Positions 1-7,450 of a DNA stretch of 7,450 nucleotides are shown one piece after another. How positions within the stretch are numbered: the first letter of the stretch is position 1; each line of letters starts with the position of its first letter. Position numbers and translations under genes: made by a program. Under the pieces are notes generated by a model. That model ran no database searches and was not told the DNA's origin. It worked only from the letters and a program-made list of their open reading frames with translations. This DNA comes from Hyphomicrobiales bacterium (GTDB taxonomy: Bacteria > Pseudomonadota > Alphaproteobacteria > Rhizobiales > Aestuariivirgaceae): NCBI GenBank assembly GCA_027031305.1, contig JALVRJ010000022.1, forward strand, positions 1 to 7,450. Reading direction: 5' to 3'.

Positions 1-1369
1 GCGAGGTGTAGAACATCTCGTTGAACAGCGAGCGGCCCCATTGCAGGTTGGCCTTGCCGAAGGAGCGCGAGCGGTTGACGAAGGCCTGCGCCCGCTGGCG
101 GAAGACATAACCATCCGTCTCGCGGTTATAGACCATGCCGAAGCTGATCTTGAAGGCAACGGACTGCAATGGGTCGGCATTCACCGCCACGTAGCACATC
201 ATGCCCGGCGATTGCAGCGGGCCGAGTTCCTTGCCGTCCATCCGGTTGGTGATGATGCGCGCGATGTGTCCTGCCTCGTAGTTGGCGGCGAAGCCGGCCT
301 TGACGAAGGGCATGGGCCGCGCGTCGCCGCCGACGAACACCCGTTCATCGCCGATGACGTGATATTTCACCGGGTCGATGTCGGCGAACATGCCCGGCTC
401 GCCGGCCCTGGCGATACCGATGCGCTCGAGGATCTTCGCGCCGCGGATGGGCGGATAGATGGAGGCGTCGTCGAAGGCGATGTCGCCCTTGTTGGTCTGC
501 ACCGTGCGCCGGGAGATGTCGATGCCCTTCACGCGCACGCCACGAATGATCTCGACATAATCGCCATAAAGCGAGTTGATGGCCTCGTTGATGCCATCCG
601 GCTTGAAGGGCGGGCTTTCGTGCGAATCCAGCACCACCACCTTGCCCCTTATATCGTTTTCCTTCATGTAGCCGGCGATCATGCAGGCGCGCTCGTAGGG
701 CGCGGGCAGGCAGCGGTAATTGCCAGGAGGCACGGTGAGCAGGAAAACGCCTTCCTCGAAGTCATCGAGCTTGTGCTTCAGGGTGAGGTGTTCCGAGCCG
801 GGCTTGAAGGCGGCCGGATAGAGCGAGCGCAGGCGCGCCGCCTCGCCGGGGTCGGGCACGCCGTAACGGGCGTAATCGTAGTCGATGCCGGGCGCCAGGA
901 CCAGATAATCGTAGGTCAGCCAGCCCTCGTCGGTGTAGACGACGCGGCGTTCGCGGTCGATGTCGGCAACAGCGGCGTGCAGCCAGGTGTAGCCATTGTT
1001 GCGGGCGGCGTCGGCGTAGCTGTGGACGAGCTCGTCCAGCCCCAGCTTGCCGGCCAGCCACAGGTTGGACAGCGGGCAGGAGAAGAACATGGCCCGCTTC
1101 TCGATAAGCACCACGTCGAGCTCGGGCTTGAGCTTCTTCAATTGGCGCGCCACTTCCAGGCCGGACCAGCCGCCACCGACCACCACCACGCGCGCCTTGC
1201 CAAAGCCGGGCACTTCCGCCTGGCGCGCGAAGGCGCGGGGTGGATGCGGCGCGATGGAGTTGTCCTTCGTGGCGGCCCGCACGCCGCCGGAAGCCCCCAG
1301 CACCGCCACCGCGCCCGCGGCACGGATGAGATCGCGGCGGCTGGGGCCATTTTCCTGGTTCGAGTTCAT
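1..1369 (-). CDS. FCSD-type (FccB-like) FAD flavoprotein, paralog 1, 3' end cut by window edge
   Basis: Likely a periplasmic FAD oxidoreductase of the flavocytochrome c sulfide dehydrogenase flavoprotein family, which oxidises sulfide to sulfur and passes electrons to a c-type cytochrome. The frame is open for 456 codons to the left edge without a stop. Its last residues (KANLQWGRSLFNEMFYTS) align with the end of the paralog at 2341-3699, so only a few codons are probably missing. The ATG at 1369 has an AGGGGAA ribosome site six bases upstream. Residues 11-16 (RRDLIR) and a hydrophobic stretch form a Tat signal. A Rossmann FAD motif VVVVGGGWSG spans 61-70. Cys98 in SCPLSNLWL matches the FccB cysteine that binds FAD covalently. 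Cys220 (NYRCLPAPYERAC) and Cys392 (MMCYV) match the FccB disulfide pair. GGDARPMPFVKAG (348-360) is the second FAD-binding segment. The gene is third in a minus-strand cluster, 97 bases after the Rieske gene. Family is firm; the substrate is inferred. Confidence 0.9.
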   Translation of the reverse strand, partial: MNSNQENGPSRRDLIRAAGAVAVLGASGGVRAATKDNSIAPHPPRAFARQAEVPGFGKARVVVVGGGWSGLEVARQLKKLKPELDVVLIEKRAMFFSCPLSNLWLAGKLGLDELVHSYADAARNNGYTWLHAAVADIDRERRVVYTDEGWLTYDYLVLAPGIDYDYARYGVPDPGEAARLRSLYPAAFKPGSEHLTLKHKLDDFEEGVFLLTVPPGNYRCLPAPYERACMIAGYMKENDIRGKVVVLDSHESPPFKPDGINEAINSLYGDYVEIIRGVRVKGIDISRRTVQTNKGDIAFDDASIYPPIRGAKILERIGIARAGEPGMFADIDPVKYHVIGDERVFVGGDARPMPFVKAGFAANYEAGHIARIITNRMDGKELGPLQSPGMMCYVAVNADPLQSVAFKISFGMVYNRETDGYVFRQRAQAFVNRSRSFGKANLQWGRSLFNEMFYTS

Positions 1370-1375
1370 GCCATG

Positions 1376-1382
1376 TTCCCCT
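1376..1382 (-). promoter_or_regulatory. Ribosome binding site of FCSD paralog 1
   Basis: AGGGGAA on the minus strand, six bases before the ATG at 1369. It fixes that start over an out-of-frame ATG (1374-1372) just upstream. The 97-base gap 1370-1466 shows no clear terminator, so the gene is probably cotranscribed with the Rieske gene. Confidence 0.6.
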
Positions 1383-1466
1383 GAAAAGAGGTGATCCGCC
1401 TTGTTGATGCATTTTTCCGTGCGTGCCGAGGATACGCCCCGGGAGCGCTGCCCATGGTGACGGGCG

Positions 1467-2192
1467 TCAGCATTCGATGGCGTCCTCGGAATATTCGGCG
1501 ACGGGCATGGCGATCACATCGCCTTGCACCATTTTCCTGTATTTGGCGCGCCCGAACTGCTTGCGCAGTTCCTTGCGGTAGGCCTTGAAGAACTCGCCGT
1601 ACAGCTCCGAGCCGATGAGGCCGACGGCGTAGAGCTCGTCGGTGTCGGGCTTGTGCTCCAGCAGGACGGCCGCCAGGGGGAACTTGGCCGGTCCGGCCAG
1701 AACCCTGGCGCCGGCGGCGGGATCGTAAACGCTGGCGTGGGCGCAACAGGTGATGACGCGGCCGTGCCCGGTCATCTGGTTGCGCTTGCGGCGATAATTC
1801 AGGAAGGCCGATTCCCTGCTGTCGTAAGACAGCGCGTGAGCGCAGATGGCGGCGTAGGACACGATGTTCTTGTCCGGCCCGACGCCGCCGGGCCACTGAT
1901 AGGCCTTGCCGTCCTTGTCCTCCACCTCCGTTGGCGGCGCCGGATCGTCCAGCTTGATGAGCAGCGCCGGCGAGGAATGATAGGGATAATGAAAAATCCA
2001 GTTGGCATACAGCGGCAATTCCCTGGCCTTCAGCGGGCCGCCGTCCTTGGTCACCAGCCGCACGCGGGGCGCGTTTTCCAGCGCGAAGGCCGGCGCCATC
2101 AGGGGGGTGCCCGCCGCCCGCGCCACGGCGACGGCGGCCGCCGTCTTTCCGCACAGCCTGATGAAATCGCGACGGTCGGTGGAGTTGCTCAT
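1467..2192 (-). CDS. Tat-exported Rieske [2Fe-2S] protein
   Basis: A 241-residue protein that should carry a Rieske 2Fe-2S cluster and act as a one-electron carrier outside the cytoplasm. Residues 7-12 (RRDFIR) and a hydrophobic stretch to about 37 form a Tat signal, with a possible cleavage site after APAFA; Rieske proteins often keep this segment as a membrane anchor. Cluster box 1 is Cys117-Ala-His119. Box 2 is Cys149-Cys-Ala-His152, followed by ASVYDP and a GPA turn at 167-169. The boxes are 29 residues apart, longer than the roughly 15-17 usual in Rieske proteins. The extra disulfide cysteines of bc1-type Rieske proteins (CTHLGC / CPCHGS) are absent from their usual places; box 2 instead has adjacent cysteines 149-150. 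The gene sits between two FCSD-type flavoproteins on the same strand, suggesting it takes electrons from one or both. The ATG at 2192 has no good ribosome site of its own. It could be related to the arsenite oxidase or bc1 Rieske families. The fold is well supported; the role is inferred. Confidence 0.85.
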   Translation of the reverse strand: MSNSTDRRDFIRLCGKTAAAVAVARAAGTPLMAPAFALENAPRVRLVTKDGGPLKARELPLYANWIFHYPYHSSPALLIKLDDPAPPTEVEDKDGKAYQWPGGVGPDKNIVSYAAICAHALSYDSRESAFLNYRRKRNQMTGHGRVITCCAHASVYDPAAGARVLAGPAKFPLAAVLLEHKPDTDELYAVGLIGSELYGEFFKAYRKELRKQFGRAKYRKMVQGDVIAMPVAEYSEDAIEC

Positions 2193-2242
2193 GTGTAGAA
2201 CCCGTCAGTTGTCACGCATGAATGCCAATCGATGAAGAGCGC

Positions 2243-2307
2243 ACGGTCAGGCCCGGGCGGAAGCTCCGGGGGAGCGGCCGCGCGCCTGGCGGTCCTCCCC
2301 CGACCGT
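2243..2307 (-). repeat. GC-rich intercistronic stem-loop region
   Basis: Between the first flavoprotein gene and the Rieske gene, CGGGGGAG (2267-2274) and CTCCCCCG (2295-2302) are perfect inverted repeats around a 20-base loop. An outer pair, ACGGTC (2243-2248) and GACCGT (2302-2307), can extend the structure on one side. Smaller alternatives exist, such as GCTCC/GGAGC at 2263-2275. No T-run follows on the minus strand, so this is not a standard intrinsic terminator. It is more likely an mRNA structure that affects stability, processing or translation between cistrons. The pairing is read directly; the function is inferred. Confidence 0.5.
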
Positions 2308-2325
2308 TTCGCATTGCTCAACATG

Positions 2326-2333
2326 CCTCCTCT
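2326..2333 (-). promoter_or_regulatory. Strong Shine-Dalgarno sequence with no recognised gene after it
   Basis: AGAGGAGG lies eight bases after the stop of the flavoprotein gene at 2341. It is far (over 130 bases) from the Rieske ATG at 2192. Two short open frames follow it. One of 41 codons (ATG at 2314, 11 bases away) ends in a TGA at 2191-2189 that overlaps the Rieske ATG. One of 25 codons starts at 2324, only one base away. Neither resembles a known protein. It may drive a short leader that couples translation to the Rieske gene, or be chance. Confidence 0.35.
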
Positions 2334-2340
2334 AGCACGA

Positions 2341-3699
2341 TCAGGCGCCGAACATGTCGCGGTAGAGGCCCCTGCCCCATTCGATGTTGGCCTTGGCGAG
2401 CTGCCTGGAACGCTTGTTGATCACCCTCACATCGGTGAAGCCCCAGCCCTTGCCCTTGGTGAACTTGTATTTGGCGTCCACCATGATGGACTCTCGGGGG
2501 TCGGTGTTGACCATGGAGTAGCAGATGGTGTTGGGGCTTTCCCACTTCGGCTCCTTGCCGGCGGCGCGGGCGGCGATGATGCCGGCGACAACCTTGCCTT
2601 CCGTGTTGGCCGTGTTGCCCGACTTGGAAAAGGGCATGGGCCGCGAATCGCCGGCGACGTAGGTATGTTCGTCGCCCGGCACGTTGTAGAAGAAGTGGTC
2701 GATCCTGGCTTCCATTTGAGGGCTGTTCGGATCGACCAGCCCCACGTCCTCGATCAGCCGCGCGGCGCGCACCCGCGGATAGAGCGCCGCGTCGGCGAAC
2801 TTCACCTCGCCGAACTCGGTTTCCACCACCTTGTTGTGCGGGTCGACGCCGGTGATGGTGGTGGAGGTGTGATATTCCAGCACGTCCTTGTAAAGGTCGT
2901 TGAAGGCCGAGAGAAACCCTTCGGCCTTGATGGTTGGCTTGTCGTTGGGGTCGAGCAGGATGACCTTGCCCTTGATGCCCTCCTTCTTGAAGTAGGAGGC
3001 GATGATGCAGGCGCGCTCGTAAGGCCCGGGCATACAACGATAATTGCCCGCAGGCACGTTGAGAACAAAGACGCCCTCCTCGAAATCGTCCAGCTTGTTT
3101 CTCAGCGAGAGATGTTCCGAGCCGGGCTTGAAGGCGGCGGGATACATGTGCGCCAGGGTGGACGCGACGGCGGGATCCTTCACGCCCAGCGAGGCGTAGT
3201 TGTAGTCGATGCCCGGGGCCAGGACGATATAGTCGTAGTCGACGTGGCCGGCCGTGGTCCAGGCGCGGCGCTTCTCGCGGTCGAACTGCACCAACATGCC
3301 CTGCAACCAGACATAGCCGTTGTTGCGCGCGGCGTCGAGGTAGGAATGCAGCAGCAGGTCGACGTCGACCACGCCGCCCAGCCACAGGTTGGACAGCGGG
3401 CAGGACATGAACATGGCGCTGGGCTCGAGGAGCACCACGTCGAACTTCGGGTTTTCCTTCTTAAGATACTTGGCGATGGTCAGGCCGGACCAGCCGCCGC
3501 CCACCACGACGACACGCGGGCCCTTGTTCTTCGGCAGGTCGGCCGCGCGCGACAGCGGCCCAGCCACGGCCGCCGCCGGCGCGCTGCCAGCCGCCATGCC
3601 ACCCATGGCGGCGGCCACGCCGACGCCGGCGAGACCGGCGGTCTTGAGAAAATCACGACGGCCAAGGCCGTCAACCACCTTTTTTCCATTGTCACTCAT
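2341..3699 (-). CDS. FCSD-type (FccB-like) FAD flavoprotein, paralog 2
   Basis: A complete 452-residue protein of the flavocytochrome c sulfide dehydrogenase flavoprotein family, probably oxidising sulfide or a related sulfur compound in the periplasm. The ATG at 3699 follows GGGAGGAA with six bases between. A GTG 24 codons further upstream gives a longer frame but would put extra residues before the Tat signal. Residues 14-19 (RRDFLK) and an Ala/Gly-rich hydrophobic stretch to about 46 are the Tat signal. The FAD Rossmann motif VVVVGGGWSG is at 63-72. Cys100 (SCPLSNLWL) matches the covalent FAD cysteine of FccB. Cys222 (NYRCMPGPYERAC) and Cys393 (TICYS) match its redox disulfide. The second FAD segment GDSRPMPFSKSG is at 350-361. 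The protein shares long identical blocks with paralog 1 (YPAAFKPGSEHL, KLDDFEEGVF, DAARNNGY). It is the first gene of the cluster, followed after 148 bases by the Rieske gene. No cytochrome subunit gene adjoins it in the window. Family is firm; the substrate is inferred. Confidence 0.92.
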   Translation of the reverse strand: MSDNGKKVVDGLGRRDFLKTAGLAGVGVAAAMGGMAAGSAPAAAVAGPLSRAADLPKNKGPRVVVVGGGWSGLTIAKYLKKENPKFDVVLLEPSAMFMSCPLSNLWLGGVVDVDLLLHSYLDAARNNGYVWLQGMLVQFDREKRRAWTTAGHVDYDYIVLAPGIDYNYASLGVKDPAVASTLAHMYPAAFKPGSEHLSLRNKLDDFEEGVFVLNVPAGNYRCMPGPYERACIIASYFKKEGIKGKVILLDPNDKPTIKAEGFLSAFNDLYKDVLEYHTSTTITGVDPHNKVVETEFGEVKFADAALYPRVRAARLIEDVGLVDPNSPQMEARIDHFFYNVPGDEHTYVAGDSRPMPFSKSGNTANTEGKVVAGIIAARAAGKEPKWESPNTICYSMVNTDPRESIMVDAKYKFTKGKGWGFTDVRVINKRSRQLAKANIEWGRGLYRDMFGA

Positions 3700-3705
3700 G
3701 TGCGT

Positions 3706-3713
3706 TTCCTCCC
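3706..3713 (-). promoter_or_regulatory. Ribosome binding site of FCSD paralog 2
   Basis: GGGAGGAA on the minus strand, six bases before the ATG at 3699. It is a near-ideal Shine-Dalgarno sequence and decides the start against the upstream GTG at 3771. Confidence 0.75.
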
Positions 3714-3929
3714 AGGTTCGTTTCTTGCCGGGGCGCGCGAGAAGGGAGCGTCGCCAGGCCACCTCGAGCACCGTTCGAGGCAGGAGCTCCCAGCCCCTTG
3801 TTTCATGTGTCCGTCCCCATCTTCACCCTCGACAGCCCAAAGAGCTGAAAGGGGGGTGAAAGCGCATTCTTCCAGCGACACCTGTGAATGTGAAAGGCGG
3901 CATCCCTTCCCCCCGTCCGGGCCGGCCCC

Positions 3930-3961
3930 ATCATATACCGATATCCAGATATGAGGCACAA
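3930..3961 (-). promoter_or_regulatory. Candidate promoter of the FCSD-Rieske-FCSD cluster
   Basis: On the minus strand, a TTGTGC -35-like box (3961-3956) is followed after 18 bases by TATATG (3937-3932), or after 20 bases by TATGAT (3935-3930). It lies in the only AT-rich island of the region, about 230 bases before the first start codon. The -35-like box falls inside the loop of the inverted repeat at 3946-3971, which would suit a regulated promoter. Weak consensus match; inferred. Confidence 0.3.
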
Positions 3962-3971
3962 GCCATATCTG
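3946..3971. repeat. Perfect inverted repeat, possible operator
   Basis: CAGATATG (3946-3953) and CATATCTG (3964-3971) are exact inverted repeats around a 10-base spacer, with half-site centres 18 bases apart. Further CATAT elements occur at 3932 and 3980, 32 bases before and 16 bases after the one at 3964. The site overlaps the candidate promoter of the redox cluster, as expected for a transcription factor site. No regulator gene is in the window, and the motif was not matched to a known family. Confidence 0.4.
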
Positions 3972-4061
3972 CAATCTTCCATATTCGCGCAGAAGGATGA
4001 AAAACCGATGGGGGGCCCGCCAGGCGTGCGTGGTGATTTTCTTGAACATGAAGGGCGGCTC

Positions 4062-4092
4062 TTGACCGATGGCCCCGGGCGACCGATATATG
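4062..4092 (+). promoter_or_regulatory. Candidate promoter for tRNA-Lys
   Basis: TTGACC (4062-4067) matches the -35 consensus at five of six bases. GATATA (4085-4090, spacing 17) or TATATG (4087-4092, spacing 19) could be the -10 box. This would give a leader of about 75 bases before the tRNA. A second possibility closer in is TTGCGC (4117-4122), 17 bases, TAGAAA (4140-4145). Both are inferred from consensus only. Confidence 0.35.
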
Positions 4093-4174
4093 CCCGTGAT
4101 GCAAGGCGGCTTTCCCTTGCGCAAGGCGCGTCGCTTTGATAGAAACATCTTGCGGCGCTTGGTGCCGCTGGTGC

Positions 4175-6614
<2,440 letters not shown>

Positions 6615-6618
<4 letters not shown>

Positions 6619-7450
6619 AGGAGCGGGTAGTCTTCCGCGCCGATGCATCCGCGCTCATCGGCTCCGGACACATCGTGCGTTGCCTGGCGCTGGCTCACGA
6701 ACTGGGCAAGGCCGGATGGCGGATCATTTTCGTGGCGCGCGAAATGCCACCCGCCTTGCGGGAACTGGTGCGAAAGGCCGGACATGTGCTGCGGGTATTG
6801 CCGCCACATCCGGAAGAAGCCGCGCGGAGTGATGATGGCCCCGGCACGTGCGCCCACTGGCTGCGGGTTCCATGGCAGGTGGATGCGGAGCAGACGGCGG
6901 CTCTCGTTCACACACTGGGTGGTGCGGACTGGCTGGTGGTGGATCACTACGCCATCGATGCCCGGTGGGAAAAGATGCTGCGCCCTCAGGCGCGGCGCAT
7001 TCTGGTGCTGGATGACCTGGCCGACCGGCCACACGATTGTGACATGCTGGTGGATGAGCTGGTCATTCGCCGGCCGCGCGAATACGCCGGTCTGGTGCCG
7101 GAGACGTGCCAGGTCCTGACGGGGGCCGAACACGCACTCCTGCGCCCCGAGTTCCGCCGGCTGCGCCCTTCCGCCCTCCAAAGACGGAGGGAATGCGGAA
7201 CATTGCGGCGTGTTCTGGTCATGTTCGGGGGCGGCACCGAAAGAAGCTTCCTGTTGCGCACGCTGGAGATCGTGACGAGCATTCTGCCCGATAACGTGGA
7301 GATGGACGTGGCATTGGGCGCCATGCGCCTGACGGAGGAAGACCTGGCGAAAATCGGGCGCATTCTGAGCGGCCGTGGAGCCGTGCATGATTTTTCGGCG
7401 AACATGGCACGGCTGATGCATGATGCCGACATGGCCATCGGCGCCAGCGG
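6615..7450 (+). CDS. pseG: UDP-2,4-diacetamido-2,4,6-trideoxy-L-altropyranose hydrolase, PseG (3' end cut)
   Basis: Fourth step of pseudaminic acid synthesis: hydrolysis that releases UDP from the diacetylated sugar nucleotide, giving the free sugar for PseI. The frame stays open for 278 codons to the right edge. FRADASALIGSGHIVRC (7-23) is the PseG glycine loop, with His19 in the place of the catalytic His17 of Campylobacter jejuni PseG. WLVVDHYAIDARWE (106-119) and ILVLDDLADRPHDCD (129-143) are family motifs. LTGAEHALLRPEF (168-180) and the GT-B-like FGGGTE (204-209) follow. The frame ends in NMARLMHDADMAIGAS, which normally precedes a Gly-Ser-Thr segment and the remaining C-terminus. After DCDMLVDE (141-148) there is Glu-Leu where many relatives have Gln-Asn. 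GGGAGG at 6602-6607, seven bases upstream, supports the ATG at 6615. PseF is often encoded just before or fused to PseG; here it is not. Confidence 0.93.

Larger units (their letters stand above)
3700..4174. other. 475-base gene-free region between the redox cluster and tRNA-Lys
   Basis: No convincing protein gene is present; the open frames crossing it also cross the tRNA or are antisense to genes. For the minus strand it holds a leader of roughly 220-250 bases before the first flavoprotein gene. That leader contains a small hairpin: CCTCGA 3762-3767 pairs with TCGAGG 3775-3780 across a 7-base loop. Further right is an AT-rich island (about 3930-3990) with a probable promoter and inverted repeat. 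For the plus strand it holds candidate tRNA promoters at 4062-4092 and 4117-4145. TGAAAG occurs three times (3846, 3857, 3891), the first two 11 bases apart, with no known meaning. Confidence 0.6.

Noticed and set aside
41..1384. Long plus-strand open frame (447 codons)
   Set aside because: Antisense to the flavoprotein at 1-1369, with no recognisable motif and the same antisense composition.
1366..2154. 262-codon minus-strand frame overlapping the Rieske gene
   Set aside because: It is a shifted frame of the Rieske gene, Arg/Gly-rich with no motif. Only its last ~35 codons are outside the gene, and its ATGA overlap with the next start is an automatic result of that gene's second codon beginning with A.
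2290..2310. Possible intrinsic terminator after the flavoprotein gene
   Set aside because: The hairpins have no following T-run on the minus strand, and the same-strand Rieske gene follows closely, so termination here is unlikely.
1..3699. Possible loss of the redox disulfide in the FCSD paralogs
   Set aside because: I first compared the wrong cysteine (near the GD.RPMP segment). Counting along Allochromatium FccB from memory puts the second disulfide cysteine in the NTCYS segment, which both paralogs retain as ICYS or MCYV.
3697..3771. Longer N-terminus for the flavoprotein at 2341-3699, from the GTG at 3771
   Set aside because: It would place 24 extra residues before the Tat signal and bypass the strong GGGAGGAA site that fits the ATG at 3699.
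2314..3954. Very long plus-strand open frame (546 codons)
   Set aside because: It lies antisense to the FCSD flavoprotein at 2341-3699, whose motifs are unmistakable. Its Val/Gly/His/Asp-rich composition is typical of the opposite strand of a GC-rich gene.

Overview
The window is GC-rich proteobacterial DNA, possibly alphaproteobacterial, although no single marker here settles that. It has two unrelated gene modules that read outward from a tRNA gene. Both modules are densely packed with bacterial-style ribosome binding sites. No insertion sequence, integrase, phage gene or CRISPR array was seen.

Left half (1-3699, minus strand, read right to left): a three-gene redox cluster. First comes a flavoprotein of the flavocytochrome c sulfide dehydrogenase (FCSD/FccB) type (2341-3699). 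Next is a Rieske [2Fe-2S] protein (1467-2192). Last is a second, paralogous FCSD-type flavoprotein (from 1369, running off the left edge within a few codons of its expected end). All three begin with twin-arginine (Tat) signals, so they should fold with their cofactors in the cytoplasm and then work in the periplasm or at the outer face of the inner membrane. Both flavoproteins keep the cysteine that binds FAD covalently in FccB and the two cysteines of the active disulfide. No c-type haem motif (CXXCH) occurs in any of the three. The simplest reading is a periplasmic oxidation system for sulfide or another reduced sulfur compound, with the Rieske protein as a possible electron acceptor. The substrate and the electron route are inferred.

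Middle (3700-4423): a 475-base gene-free stretch holds the leader and probable promoter of the redox cluster, including a perfect 8-base inverted repeat. It also holds candidate promoters for a complete tRNA-Lys(CUU) gene with encoded CCA (4175-4250). A short spacer with a polypyrimidine tract follows the tRNA.

Right half (4424-7450, plus strand): the start of a pseudaminic acid pathway, pseB-pseC-pseG, with 4-base start/stop overlaps between the genes. PseB dehydrates and epimerises UDP-GlcNAc, PseC transaminates the product, and PseG (cut by the right edge) removes UDP after an acetylation step. The acetyltransferase (PseH), synthase (PseI) and CMP-transferase (PseF) are not in the window and are expected further right. 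The end product usually decorates flagellin, capsule or O-antigen.

The most unusual item is the FCSD-Rieske-FCSD arrangement, together with the structured intercistronic region before the Rieske gene. The pse genes and the tRNA are ordinary.
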